DNA of 64,000 nt from Tetraselmis striata (Eukaryota > Chlorophyta > Chlorodendrophyceae > Chlorodendrales > Chlorodendraceae): the NCBI GenBank assembly GCA_006384855.1, contig VCJN01002641.1, forward strand, positions 20,084 through 84,083, in the 5' to 3' direction. The position numbers and the translations under genes are program-made. This document shows, piece by piece, positions 39,426-51,180 of this stretch (positions are counted from its first letter, which is position 1; every line of letters begins with the position of its first letter). The notes under the pieces were generated by a model. The model saw only the letters and a list, made by a program, of their open reading frames with translations, was not told where the DNA came from and ran no database searches.

Positions 39426-42400
39426 TATAGACACGTTGTTCGCCCTCGCGCGTACGCATGCATCTGTTCGGGCTACTCCTCATGATTACGTGGCTCCGGC
39501 GTCGGCCATTTGTGGGGACCCACCGCCGCCGGTTACCAAACGCCAAGCTGCTCGGGCCTCGGCTTTGGCGGCGGTGGGCGAGTACAGCCGCGCAGCTACC
39601 GCCCTTCACTCAGTCCCGCTCGCGCCCACTGGCCCGCGGCTTCACGAAGAGCTCCTCCGCTTGCATCCCCAGACCCCGGACCCTGTTCCTTGCGCGCTCC
39701 CGGATCCGTTCTCGTTGGACCGCCTCACTTTCCCTGAGGCTTTGGTGGACGTTTGCGAGGTGCTGTCCAGCAGCCCCAATGGTTCTGCCCCATTCCTCGA
39801 TGGCATCCGCTTTGAGGCTCTCCGTGCCCTCTGCTCGCGCTCCCACCTCCGTGGCATAGCCGAGGCCATCGCGAATGCGGAGGTCCCTGGTGGCGTCGCC
39901 CATTTCCTGTCCTCCGCTACCTTGGTTCCCCTAGATAAGCTCACGCCGGCGGAGCGCAATGCGTTGGAACTAAGTGCCGGAGACATGAAGGGTTCCGTTC
40001 GGCCCATTGGCATCGGCAGCGTGCTTGTCCGGTTCGCTATGCGCGTCCTGTTGCGCGCTCATGGCGAGCCCATCGCCCAATGGCTTGCCGCCCGCGGCCA
40101 GTTCGGTTTCGGCGATAAGGGTGGCGTGGAACTAGTTCAATTCCTTGTGCGATCTCTCCTAGACTTGGATCCATCCCTTGTCTTGGTGCAGCTTGACGCC
40201 GAAAACGCGTTCAATTCCTTCTACCGCTCCGAAATGTTCCGCACACTGCTCGAGGACCCTGTTTGGCAGCCTCTATTGCGTTCGGCGATCATGCTTTATG
40301 GTCAAGAGTCCAATATGTACGTTTTCGACGGCTCCCAACCCGGTCCTTCTCTCCGGATTCCAAGCCGTCGAGGGGCCCGCCAGGGTTGCGTCCTCGGCCT
40401 CATCCTGTTCGCCGCCGTCGCTGCCCGAGTGTATGCTCGCATCGGCGCGGCTGCCCCCAGTCACTCAGTGTTGGCGGCTTTCTCAGACGACGTCAACCTT
40501 GTCGGCACTGGCGACGGACTTGCGCTTGCTACATGGGTGGCCCCGTCCGCTTTTGCCGCCGTTGGGCTAAACGTCACCATTCGCAAACGACAGGCGTATT
40601 GTCAGCTTGGCTCTTCGTCCCCGTTCGGCGCCCTTCCTTTTGGGCATTTGTTGCATGGTGTTGATGTCTCCTCGTCCGGAATCAAGGTGCTTGGTGCCCC
40701 TGTGGGCTCGGCCATTTTCGCCCGGGAACTGCTGGACAAAACAGTCGAAAGATTTCGCCAATTCGGCTCCCGACTTATCGGTTTGGCAGACCACTTCCAC
40801 TCCCACACTGCTACTCGTTTGCTGCAAGTTTGCGGCCGTCGTTTTGGCCACCATCTCCGCTCCACGCCTCGGGGCTTGGGTCGATCCGAGGGGTATGGCG
40901 ACACTATTACGTCTTTCCTCGAAGATGCCGACGCCGCCGCATTTTCAACGCTTGCCGGCATATGGGGTGTTAGCCCGGACCTCTTGGATACGCCCTCCAT
41001 GCGCACGCAGCTGTCCCTCCCGGTCCAATTTGGGGGCCTCGGCATCGGCGATAATGTGGCTATAGCAGATGCCTCCCACATCGGCGCTGCCGCTCTCGTG
41101 GTTGGCCAAGCTGTGACTTTCCTCCGTGCTCAACACGCCACCCTGAGCGACGCCGGGGCGTTCTTTTCCGACCCGTCCGGCGTATCCAGCCCTCATAGCC
41201 TCTACCGTGTTGGGGCGTCCTCGATCCACCAGGCTTTGACCACCCCAACGTTGGAGCTCGATGCCGGCGCCAACGCGTCGGCGCCGATGTGGGCAGTCGA
41301 GCTTCGCGCCGCTCATACCCGTGTCGCTGACGAGTGTGGAGACGCGGTGCTCGAAGATCTAGCGGGGCCGTTGGCTTCTGCCCTAAAGTTGCTCCCCTCC
41401 AAGCGCTCCCACGTTGCCCGTGCCGGCTGCTCGGCCGCCGGGGCTGAGCCGGCGTCTGCAATGCGCTCGGCGGCCGACCTCCAAGCTATCCCGCATTACT
41501 CGGACTTCCCCTTGCACTCCATGCGGAAAGTATAGGAAACCCTGAGCCACCGCATTCACACGGTCCGTTTCGCAAAGTTTGCTGCGCGTATGCCCACAAG
41601 CGGCCCTGACAGCAACCGCTTCCGAGGCCGCCTCTTACGCGCTGCGACGGCGTTCCTGGTGACTGATCCTCCAAGTGAGGGTCGCCTTGGTGAAGTCCGT
41701 GAGCGTTCCCCTGAGTACTACGATTCCATGTTCCGTGTTGCCGCTTGCCGCCCATTTGGCCTTCCGGCGGCTCCTGTCCTCTCCCTTGGCGAGCCATGCT
41801 CTTGTGCTTCTTGCTCCTTCTCGGTACAAGGTATGCTTGCCCGGTTTGAGGATGCTGGCGTGGAGTTCACTCCTTCTACGTGGGCGGTCGCATACGCTGA
41901 TCACGTGGCACGTTGCTCTGGGGGCGACTCCAATCACGCCGCACACGAGTGGGCGGCACATGGCCTTTCCGACATTTGCCACGACGTGAAGTCCGCGCTG
42001 GGCGTCGGTGTATGTCCAGATCCTCACGGACCCGTCGGTGCTTGTTTCTCTCCCGAAGGGCAGCGACGGGCGGCCTGCCGATGTTGGGCTTTTTGGGTAT
42101 GGCGGCATCCGCGGAAACACGGTTGCTGTCGATACCACGATTGCCCCTATCCTCGGCGTGTCAACATCGGATCCAACGACTGCTTTGCGGGCTGCAGAGC
42201 GCCGCAAAATCCAGAAGTGTGACGAGGGTGTCCGAAACGCTGCCGGTATGCTTCGCTTTGTTCCCTTCGCCGTTTCCGAGTTTGGCTCGCTGGCCCCGCA
42301 CGCCGAGGCTTTCTTGGTGGAGCTCGCGAAAGCTAGCCAAGCACACACTGGCCAAAAAATCGGCCAGCTCTTGTCTGCGTGGCGCCGCCGTTTCTCCTTG

Positions 42401-42759
42401 CTCATCAACATGGCACATGCAGACAACGTTCTTGGCGGGGTCGCGGCCGCGCGTGCGGCACGTGATGGTGCTCCTGCGCCTGCGTCGCGTCGCTCGTCGG
42501 CATGTGTTGCTATGACCCGGGTCATTGGCTGCAAGCGTCCTCGCCGCAGCTGATAGCCTACCCCGGGGCGGGGGTTCCTTAAGTTCCTGGCAGCTAAGTG
42601 ACTTCGTGGTTCCCTTGGCTCTTTCTTGGTTCTTGGCTCCCTGTCCTCCTGCTCGACCTTGGTTTCGGGCTTATGTCTCTCTTCTGTTGGCAACCTTTCA
42701 TAGTTGCTGTTAGTTCTGTTGTAGTGCGCTTTTGTGAAAGCCCTGATGTAATTAAAATT
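39426..42759 (+). mobile_element. 5'-truncated LINE with RT and restriction-like endonuclease
   Basis: An 11-bp direct repeat TATTTTTCAAT (39415-39425 and 42760-42770) flanks the element. The reading frame is already open at the left edge without an ATG, as expected for 5' truncation in target-primed insertion. The right end has TGTAATTAAAA, a possible poly(A) signal, and no long A tail. Its right TSD is one base from the B2 core of element D. It is an isolated copy in this window. Confidence 0.75.
39436..42555 (+). pseudogene. LINE ORF2: reverse transcriptase, Cys/His region and PD-(D/E)XK-like nuclease
   Basis: RT motifs: VRPIGIGSVLVRF (fingers), VLVQLDAENAFNSFY (motif A Asp), PSRRGARQGCVLG (motif B) and LAAFSDDVNLVG (motif C, FSDD). 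A TAG at 41533-41535 interrupts the frame, which then resumes (MPTSGPDSNRFRG) with a Cys/His cluster (GEPCSCASCS, HVARCSGG, HDVKSALGVG). A one-base shift near 42008 leads to DGRPADVGLFG with VAVDTTIAPIL 12 residues on, the spacing of a restriction-like endonuclease as in R2-type LINEs. The C-terminal FVPFAVSEFGSLAPHAEAFL is a common companion of that domain in algal LINEs. The frame after the shift ends in TGA (42551-42553). With one nonsense codon and one frameshift the copy is inactive. Confidence 0.78.
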
Positions 42760-43112
42760 TATTTTTCAATATTTACCCAAGGAGTCACTGTTTGCCAAAG
42801 AATGTCAGCTTGCTTACATCGAAGGCTAAGACAAGAACCACAGGCTTGGCCTGGGTGTCTCCTAGCGCAAAAGATGGCTGAGGGTGGGTGGGTGCGCGAG
42901 CCGGTTTAGGCGAGCGCAAAGCAGAGAGTGCCGGTGCCCGAGGGTGGATCCCTCAGGTCGTAGTGCTGGTGCGGGCCGGCATGCCTTAGTCCGTGCGCGG
43001 ACCTCGGGGGTCGTGCGCAGTACAACATAGCTAATGTATTGTAAACCTCTAGATGACTACATCTGACCATTTACCCAAGGAGGCACTGTTTGCCAGAGAC
43101 GAAAGCCAAAGG

Positions 43113-44375
43113 CTAGCAGAGGTAGCTTAGGCCGGCGGCCGGACGGGGACGAGCCAACCGAAGAACCTCCAGGCCGCAGGACGGAGTCGGGCGCATGGTC
43201 GGGTCGATGTACTTCCCTGTGACCACGTCGCTGTTCTTCGACCAATCGCCCATGTGTTTGATGGACGCCGACGCAGCTTGCCGCGGAAGCGGCGCCCTTG
43301 CGTAAACTGTGCGATGTCCACTTGAAACCTGTGGGAGGTCGGGCGCCCGCCGCCAGGTAGGCTTCCCGCAACCACTCGGTAAGAGTGGCTGAAACCGACC
43401 AAGTGGAGGAAGACTCCAGCGGGGAGACGCTCCTGAACTTGGGCGGCGGACTGGCGCCGTAGAAACGGCGGCAGTAGGCGTCGCGACTGATGGTGTACCA
43501 GACCAGCAGGTCAGCCAAGTCCGGAACGGCGGTGATGGGCAGGTTTAGGGGCTTAGCGGAAACCCTCGTACGCTGGTCGCCTTTTTGTTTGCGGACGTAC
43601 AACAGAATGCCGCCGGATGGTCGGTCGACCACTAAATCACCGGTCTCGCAGCTAATGCCGGACTCCGCGCGGCATACGAAGACGTACGCCGTAATCGTCG
43701 CGAGCGCGGCTCTGAAAGCGCGGATGTCCGCAATATTAGCGGGTTCCCATACCAATGTCCGCCGAAGTTCAATCGCGGCGTCCCTGATGTCAGCTGCAAC
43801 GAGCGCATGCAGGGCGACGCGGACGTCTTCCGCCGCAAGACGCTCTTGCTGGATGGCCAGGCCGCGGCGCGCGTCGGCCACCATTTCGCCGAGGGCGACA
43901 GGCTGGCGCTGATGGTCGCGGAAGTACTTGTTGATGGACGAGTAGTACTGCTGAAGGGACTCCGCGCCGACGGTACCTTGCATGCTCAGCCAGGCAGTGT
44001 AGCGGACGATCGTGCTGGTAGCAGCCTGCAGCGGGCGCAAGCCCTCCTGCTCGCAGAACGTAGCGAAAGAGCGCATGCCGCTGTCGTAGTTGCGGTAGGT
44101 GCCGGCAGCCAGCGAACCCGTAAGCAACCCGAGCGCCGCTTGACCAACGTCGTCGGTCCCCAACAAAGACCGGAGCTCGGCCGTCATCGATGCCGTCCAG
44201 GGCGCCTCAGAGCCGGGGCGCACCGCAAGCCGGTAGCGCGCGTGTCGAGCGTGGGACAGGCGGCCTGGGTATTGTACAATGTACTGCAGCGACGGCTGCA
44301 CGGCCATAGCCTGGCCTAGCGACCCACGGCGGAGGTGCAGCCATGCCGGCGTGGCAGCCGAAAGGCCACTACGCT
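43113..44375 (-). pseudogene. Tyrosine recombinase of element D, frameshifted at the catalytic end
   Basis: It reads PWTASMTAELRSLLGTDDVG, TLVWEPANIADIRAFRAALA, AESGISCETGDLVVDRPSGG and KWTSHSLRKGAASAASC (HxxR). A one-base loss near 43258 then throws the frame; the correct frame continues IKHMGDWSKNSDVVTGKYID, carrying the Trp and the nucleophilic Tyr, to TAG at 43113. A possible start is the ATG at 44307 (MAVQPSLQYIVQ). It is related to but clearly distinct from the YR of A and B. Confidence 0.82.
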
Positions 44376-47300
44376 CTAGCAGGGCCGTCCGACCCCCGCG
44401 CGCGTTCCCCGCCGCCCAGGAAAGAAGAGGTCGCGGGAAGGCGGGTAGACGATCGTCTCGGTGGCGAGGTCTTGCAACAGCTGGTACCAACGTCGTCCTG
44501 GCCAGTGCGGCGCGATGACCGTGGCGGCCGCGCCCGACTGTCGCAGTTTGTCCGCCAAATCGTCCAACAAACCCGACGGGGGATTGCAATAATTGCGTTC
44601 TCTGCGCCACAACTCGTCCGGCAAATGGAGAGAATCCACCGCTTCGCAACGTGGGTCGCGCCAGCGGGAATTGTACCGTGGATGTTGGAATCTGCCCGAT
44701 ACCCTAGCACCGGCCGATACCCTAGCACCGGCCGGGCACATGTCCCGCGCACCTTTTCGCGCGCCCGCCTGTCTCCCGGCCCGCCGGGGGCTCGGCTTTC
44801 ACTCTCTTCCTGTCCACAGTCCCCGCCGTTCGAGCCCGGCTCGCTGCTCCCACTGTAAGATGCTCCGAGCACTTCCACTCACCATCACCTCCGCGGTTGA
44901 GCCGTTTAGGTTATGGGCCCTCACACGTCACGTGGGCGCGAGCGGGGTACAGGGAGAAGTCCGTGCGTTCGGCGCACGTCCGGAGTCGTTCGAAAAACGG
45001 CCGAGGCGGCTACCACAAGGGCGCCGAAAACTAGCCCGCAAGGGGCGAGGGATGCACACTGAGCCTCCGGGGCCAGTACACAACCCTCCCGACACCGTAT
45101 CGGGGTTCCGCCTACCGGCCCGAGAGAGCCAGCCTCCGGGGCTGCGCTCAATAGACAAGTCCCCGGGATTTTGTCGAACCACTGCTGTACTTAGCTTTCA
45201 GATTCAAACTTCAAAAATAGAATTCGAAGACACACCTTGCGTCGAGCCAGGCAGTCACACGTCGTGGTTCCACTAGCAATACCGGAGGCATACGGCGAAA
45301 CGACCTGCGAGCCCGCTGGTGGCTTTTGCTTACTGGAGGGACCGCCGGACGACCGTCGCGGAGCTGCTGTGCGGACCCTTGGACCCCGGACAGCGATAAC
45401 ACAGTGGAGCGTTTCAGCGGAGCGCGTCGTTTACCAGCCATCCAAGATCGTCGCAGCGAGAACCACACGCGAACCGCCCAGGCGCCTACCTACCCAGGTC
45501 CCGCCTATCACGTCCTGCCTGCCACCTTCGACGGAGTAAACGACCATTGTGGTGGTGCTGGCTACTCGACGACCGCGCGTATGGGGCTAGCAACTGCGAG
45601 GCATCACTGCTACTGGGTGCCAGCAGCTCAGCTACGAGCAGCCTGCCCCGTGCTCCCCCGCCTGCGCGTTGGCTACCAGCAGCTCGTGCTCAGCAGCCCC
45701 GCCGCTCGCGGAGAGGCTGCCAGAAGCATCTTGCGGAGCGCACTGCCCGGCATCGCACAGAGCACGAGGATGACGCCCTTGCGGCCTCATCACCAGCCGG
45801 CTCCGGCTCGCCAGCTCCACAGTGGGGCGACAGTACAGCATGGAGCAGTGCACGCGGAAGCGCGTTGCCCGCAAGCTATCAAGGATGTATAGAGTAGTCG
45901 CTATTAATTTCTGCTGCTATTCACTACTGTATTATCGCCAGATTCCGAATATATTGTTCCAATTGCACACAGCGGTCAAGCGGAGATGACCCCCGTGTAC
46001 AATTGAGGGGGCTGTTGGAATCTGCCCGATACCCTAGCACCGGCCGATACCCTAGCACCGGCCGGGCACATGTCCCGCGCGCCTTTGCGTGCGCGCGCCT
46101 GTCTCCCGGCCCCCCGGGGGCTCTGCTTTCACTCTCTTCCTGTCCACAGTCCCCGCAGCTCGAGCCCGGCTCGCTGCTCCCACTGTAAGATGCTCCGAGC
46201 ACTTCCACTCACCATCACCTCCGCGGTTGAGCCGTTTAGTGGAAGTTGCGTGTTTTCCATCGACGCAAATCTGTCGACGGTGTGCGGACCCCACAAGCGC
46301 TGCAGATACGCAAATATCCGCGGATTGAGCTGCCAGTCGGAGTCGTCCCGCTCCCTGCTGAGTCGGTCCGCCCAAACGTTGGCTGCAGACTGGATGTACC
46401 GGGGCCTGATGGAGATGTCGTGGATATCCAGGAGGTGCCAAAGCTTGCGGAGCTCCTCCATCATGACGGGCGACCGAGAGGTAGGGTTGGCCAGCGCTGC
46501 CACCACGGCGGTGTTGTCCTCGTGCAGCAAGACGCGCCGTCCTCGGAGCTGCGGCAGGAACGATTCGACCGCGTGACGTACCGAGCGAAGCTCTTTACAC
46601 GTGATGTGATGCGCGCGGTCGTCCTCGTACCAGAAGCCGCGCGCCTGGTAAGCGCTGATGTTGTTCAGCACAGCCCCCCATCCATACGAGCTGGAGTCCG
46701 CGTGCAGATACGCGGTCTCCACAGGCTTGTACATAGAGCGATCGTTGTGCTGCGCAGGTACCTGGGTCCACCATTCCAGATCGCGGCGCAGTTGGTTTGT
46801 CATCTTGACGCGCCCGCCCCAGCCCTACCGGGTTGCGAGGACGCAGTGCAGGTCTCGCAAAAGGAACCGGGCCGGCGTAATTGCCAAGCAAGTACATGAA
46901 CTGCGCCTTCCCCGCAAAGGACGCCAGCTGCCGAGCTGGGAGCCGGCGCTTGTCGGAGGCTGCGCGGCCAAGGAGAGAACGGGCGACCCTGGCTAGCGCG
47001 ATGAGCTTCTCCTCGGGGGCGCGGAACTCGCCGCGCTGCAGGTCGACGATCAGCCCCTGGTGAGGGCCGACCTGGGTGGGTTCCCAGACTCCCTTGTTGG
47101 GGTTGCGCAGCATTCCTAGGCGGTCCAGCGAGGTGTTTAATCGGACGCGTAGCTCCAGGGCTGCCTCGCGGGAGTCCGCGAGGAAAAGGAAGTCGTCATA
47201 TAGGGTAGGAGCCGCTCGCCCCGCCAGCGAGTGTTGCGCAGGAAACGGCGAGTAGGCTTGGACGGGGCCGTGGGAGGTAACGCTGGGTCGCGCCGCTTCA

Positions 47301-47928
47301 GGGGCGTCCGCAGGTAGTCCGTAAAGGCCGCTGTCAACTTGCAGAAGTAGTACGACGAGCCTGTCCAACCCATTGGTAGGCACGCCAGTCGCCACAGCTC
47401 CCCTCGATAGTTCACGGTAAAGAAGTCGCGGTCCTCCTCCCGAATCCCGAGGGCGTAGTAGCCATCGGCTAGGTCCATCGAAACGAACCAGTCTCCCGCG
47501 CGCGCCAGGTGCCGCAGGTGCTTGAGCGTTTTGTAGGACATCGTGAAACTCTTGCACCACTTGTTGAGCTCCCGTAGGTCGATGATGAGGCGCCACTTGT
47601 TGGTGCCGGGCTTGGGGACTAGAAACAAAACATTCTGGATACCCACTTGTCGCAGTGTCCTCGCTCCCACGCGCCAATCGCCTCGAAGCGGGGCAGTTCT
47701 GTAGCCATGAAGTCCAGTTGTGCTTGAGTGGCGTCGCGCATAGAGACGCCGTGGTTGTAGGGGCGAGGGCGTTGCTTGCCCGTTCTTGAAACGTATCCGG
47801 ACCCCTTGGCGGATCCAACTCAAGACTTGTCCGCTCGCGCCGATGCTCTCCCAGTCGCGCCATCTTCTCCGCACGCGGTGTCGCATGTAGAGGGAGGTAG
47901 GCGTACATGAGTCGGCGCGGCGGGCCAC
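44376..47928 (-). pseudogene. Reverse transcriptase-RNase H of element D, split by an LTR element
   Basis: The RT part begins near 47928. Motifs are NKWRLIIDLRELN, FVSMDLADGYYALGI (motif A) and LPMGWTGSSYYFCKL (motif B). At motif C a one-base loss near 47199 breaks the YMDD codons: one frame reads LLPYM and the next DDFLFLADSREAAL. The RNase H part (46803-46244) has LHADSSSYGWGAVL, TCKELRSVRHAVESFL, VLLHEDNTAVVAAL and NVWADRLSR. It stops at FASMENTQLP, where the LTR element enters, and resumes at 44677 with RYNSRWRDPRCEAVDSL. The C-terminal part ATVIAPHWPGRRWYQLLQ is a DIRS-type hallmark. A further shift lies near 46810. Confidence 0.85.
44683..46238 (+). mobile_element. Copia-like non-autonomous LTR element, copy 2, nested in element D
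   Basis: 5' LTR 44683-44908 and 3' LTR 46013-46238, both 226 bp, TGTTGGAATC...GAGCCGTTTA, both with two 18-bp units. The 5-bp TSD is GTGGA (44678-44682 and 46239-46243). The primer-binding site GGTTATGGGCCC lies at 44909-44920 and the purine tract AATTGAGGGGGC at 46001-46012. The interior is 1104 bp, without the local duplication seen in copy 1. The nearly identical LTRs indicate a young insertion, later than element D. No protein motif of Pol or Gag is evident. Confidence 0.9.
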
Positions 47929-47932
47929 ACCG

Positions 47933-48978
47933 TCACTTGGTGACCTTGGCCTTGGCCTTGTCGGCCGCTATGGCCGTCGCTGCGGCCTTCCGCGCTGCTG
48001 CGGCTTCCTCGCGTTGCTTGCGCCTCTCGGCGGACTCCGTGGGGGCGGGCTTGTCGGGGGTAGCCTTGGCGAACGCGGCCGCAGCACGGGCCTTGCCCGC
48101 TGCGGAAAGGCTGATCTCGAGGGTCTTGTCATCGAACGCTCGGCGGAGTTGGTCGAGTTGCCCGGACACGGCGATGCGCCGTGGGGTGCAGAACTTTGCG
48201 TCGGCGAGCTCGGCGAAAACTCGGTCCGCCTCTGTAGCCGTTGGTCCATTCTTGGCGAGCTAGAGGTAGCCCAACCGAAAACGGGTGGCCTCCTCCGTCG
48301 CCAAGTGGGTGCGGTAGCAGGCTCGGAGCTCGGCAAGGGCCGCAGCCTTGCTTTCCGCCGTAGCAGCCTCGGTCGAAAGCGACTCCAAAGCGCCGCGCAT
48401 CGCCTCGTTGGCGCAGCTACCGAAGAAGGCATAGCAGCCTAGGTGCCGGTATTCGTCGTACGCTGCCTGACTCCGCTTCTCCGCGAGAGCGCGGGCGGTG
48501 TCGTCGGTCATGGTCCACAGGCGAGGCTCGTCGACGTCGCGCGGGGGGCGCTCCAGACCGGGGGGGATGACTCGGCCGTAGTAGGCAAAGTCGACGTACT
48601 CGAGCTTGTTGTCGGGTGCGTCTAGCTCAGCAGGAAGGGGCTCTCGTGCTCCTTGCTCACCACCCTCGGGCGCAGGCGTGCCCGCGGGGCTGGCTGGCTA
48701 GGTGCCTTCGGGAGGAGGCGGGTTAGTGGGGGGGGGGGGGCGAGTCGAGCGAGCAAGGCAGCCGTAGCAACCTCAAACTGCCCGGCCAGCCGCTTTTCCA
48801 GGGCTTCCGCTTGGGCCGTCAGGCGTTTTTCCAATTCCGCGACAGATGCCGTTGTGGCGCCGCCCGGGGCGTCGTCGACTAGGGCGTCTTCCGGTACAGG
48901 GCGAGGGGGCATCCTGCTGTCGCGGGGTGGGGAAGGTGTAGCGTCCCGGGAGGCTGAGGCTCGGGTCCGAGTCGGCAT
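47933..48978 (-). pseudogene. Gag-like ORF of element D
   Basis: The ATG at 48978 opens MPTRTRASASRDATPSPPRD. Next comes a coiled segment (SVAELEKRLTAQAEALEKRL). The frame breaks after a G tract (48728-48739) and continues as FAYYGRVIPPGLERPPRDVD and HLGCYAFFGSCANEAMRGAL. A TAG at 48260 interrupts it, and the same frame runs on to an Ala/Lys-rich C-terminus (ATAIAADKAKAKVTK) and TGA at 47933-47935, followed by CGG TGT GG. This stop context is the same as in elements A and B although the proteins are unrelated at sequence level. Confidence 0.72.
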
Positions 48979-49205
48979 AGAGTAAGCTGACACTCTGCTC
49001 GACTGCTAGAGTCGAGACTGCTAGTGCGCGAGCCGGTTGAGGCGAGCGCAAAGCAGAGAGTGCCGGTGCCCGAGGGTGGATCCCTCAGGTCGTAGTGCTG
49101 GTGCGGGCCGGCATGCCTTAGTCCGTGCGCGGACCTCGGGTGTCGTGCGCAGTACAACATAGCTAATGTATTGTAAACCTCTAGATGACTACATCCGACC
49201 AAATG

Positions 49206-49640
49206 TATAGCGAGGGTATTGAATCGCCTTCCTCAGTTAGAGTTTGTAGGGCTGTACACGCCCTACAGCCCTAAAACCGCTGTCAAACCCGTGCATCACG
49301 CGCGCGTTTTTATTTGATGCTGAAAACCCGCGGCGGCGCCGGCTCCCCGGTTTATTATATTCAACGGGGAGAGGGGGCGCAGCCACATTGCCGAAATGGT
49401 TATTTGATTGTTACAAACTTTTGGGAGACTCCAGACAGCCTAAGCGGCAAACCCATGAATTTGAACGGAGTGAGCAGGGGAGGATGGGAGTGGCTGTCGC
49501 GGCGCGACCCCTGGTGGGTGCGCCGCGACAAAGGAAGATGGGGACAGATAAGCCCCCTGGTGCTTTCAAGCACACGACAAAGCAGCATACGGGAGCAGCG
49601 CTACCCGGGACGGCTGCGTCGGGAACTGCGCGTGGGTGAT
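49206..49640. repeat. Dispersed repeat H with terminal hairpin, copy 2
   Basis: Counterpart of 24240-24650, with the hairpin at 49247-49273. Element D ends directly at its left border, so D may have inserted at the edge of this repeat. Confidence 0.65.
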
Positions 49641-51180
49641 GACGTACGGGGGTACGGCAACTTCCGGACGACGAAACTGCCGAGGGGCTGCTAGGTCGAC
49701 GCAGTTCCTTGAGGGGCTACGGGATCGATGAAGCTCCCCGGGCGGTACGGACATACTGCTAGCACCGGGCGTAATAGCACCGTATTGGCGCCGTTTTACG
49801 CATGCTAAGTAGACAAGCAAGGGATAGGAAACCCCAACTAGTAGTAGTAAACATTATTTCAAGGGGAGGAACGAGAGGGCGCATGCATATTGCCAACAAA
49901 TCTTGGTCGCCGGCCGCAGCGCGCCGCCCGGGTGGGAGAGCAGCGACCGCCCCCGAATAAAAAACGGTTGGCTGCCGTCGCGCACGGCGGGGCGTACGAC
50001 GGGGCAGGGGGGGGGGGGGGGGGGGGGGGGGGCAAGCGGACGATGTAGTTTGTAGCTAGCTCCGCGCAGCGATGGCACTGTCTAGCCTTCCGGACTGTCT
50101 CGTAATTATACCGTAATGGCACGCGTAATCGCGATTTTAATAAGTAATTGCTCAAGAAATAGGCGTGTAATCGCCGTATCTACCGTGTAATATCCACTTT
50201 TATGCCAGGCTCAGTCGCAATGACGTGCCCGGCTCGCCCGCGTTCCTTAAAATGGTATCAATAGCATGTTGTGCCATCCCCATAGTACATCAGACCCACA
50301 TCGCGCCTCGCGCGTGTATTTGTTATCGCTCCATGTTTCGCTACAATGTACTTTAACGCCACACAAGCTCCGTGAGGACGCAACTGCCAACGTAGCAAGA
50401 TCTCAAGCCGCTTATGTCGCAGTCGCGCGGACACTTTACCATGCATCGCAGCAGCGTTAGCGCCAGTGAATAGCCCCTTTCAACACCCGCCGTTGCGAGC
50501 CGCCGGCGTCGATCAGTGGTTTGCCATGGGGCGTCGCAACTCCAAGCGCCTGATTCCTAAGGGCAAGGAGGGCTGGACCGCTGCCGAGGGGATATGAGAA
50601 TAAGAGGTGACGAAGAGAATGCGCTGCAGCACATGTGGCGCCTGCTTATTCTCGAAGGCTGTTCTACGGCACGCACAGATGGGCGTGCGCCATGCGGCCT
50701 CCGCCCACCGCCGCGCCTGTCGCAACCGGTGGTGATGGCGGTAGCTGCTGCACTGTACGGCCGTCACCCCTCTGCTCCATCCGGACCGGTCAGATGACCA
50801 AAACGCCGGGAGAGCCGCTGCGGGTGCATCGATACCGTCGCTGCCGCCATCGCCCCCGCCGCCCTCTCCGTCGCTCTCATCTCCCCGAAACGAAGCAGCG
50901 AGCCCCGCACTATCCAGCGGCCGGGAGGGGCGTTCTATGTCGTTTGATGGTGGCATGCCAGCCAGCAAGCATGGCAGCGCAGGAGATGAATGCCGAGCTT
51001 CACGTGGGCGCTATCATAACCCATAAGACGTTCCGGACGCGGGGGAGCTTTCTCGGCCATGTATCCACCCCCCCCCCCCCCCCCGCCCACCCAAGTTGCC
51101 CTCCCTGACGTCCCGTTACACACGCCATAGGCCCACCATCGCCATGTGATAGCCATCCGTGTGTATTCGCCAACACCTCG
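49641..51180. other. Spacer with G and C tracts, no gene recognised
   Basis: It holds a G tract of about 25 nt (50007-50032) and a C tract (51067-51083). A short open stretch at 50526-50597 (MGRRNSKRLIPKGKEGW) has no context to call a gene. Nothing else was identified. Confidence 0.45.

Larger units (their letters stand above)
42772..49201 (-). mobile_element. PAT-type DIRS-order retrotransposon D (Gag, RT-RNase H, YR), mutated
   Basis: Split direct repeats: A1 49024-49201 and A2 42892-43069 (178 bp, nearly identical), B1 from 43070 and B2 from 42772 (about 30 bp, TTTACCCAAGG...TTTGCCA). The minus-strand gene order is Gag, RT-RNase H, YR. It is the only element here with its own reverse transcriptase and could have supplied it to A and B. 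The genes carry several indels, and a Copia-like element (44683-46238) sits inside the RNase H. The A1 and A2 copies differ at only a few positions, suggesting that integration was not very old. Confidence 0.9.

Noticed and set aside
39436..39438. Start codon of the LINE ORF at 39436
   Set aside because: The codon is TTG. The frame is open to the element edge because of 5' truncation, so no start is assigned.
41533..41535. In-frame TAG codons in several element ORFs (41533, 48260, 34084, near 57570, near 35345, near 25160) as a sign of TAG reassignment
   Set aside because: RPL10 ends in TAG at the family-expected place, and several TAGs replace Trp codons (TGG) at conserved sites. C-to-T change of CAG and G-to-A change of TGG explain them as decay.
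43057..44649. Single 530-codon recombinase ORF of element D as printed
   Set aside because: Its first 90 codons overlap the RNase H frame as a shadow and its last 60 codons follow a frameshift; the true catalytic end is in the next frame.
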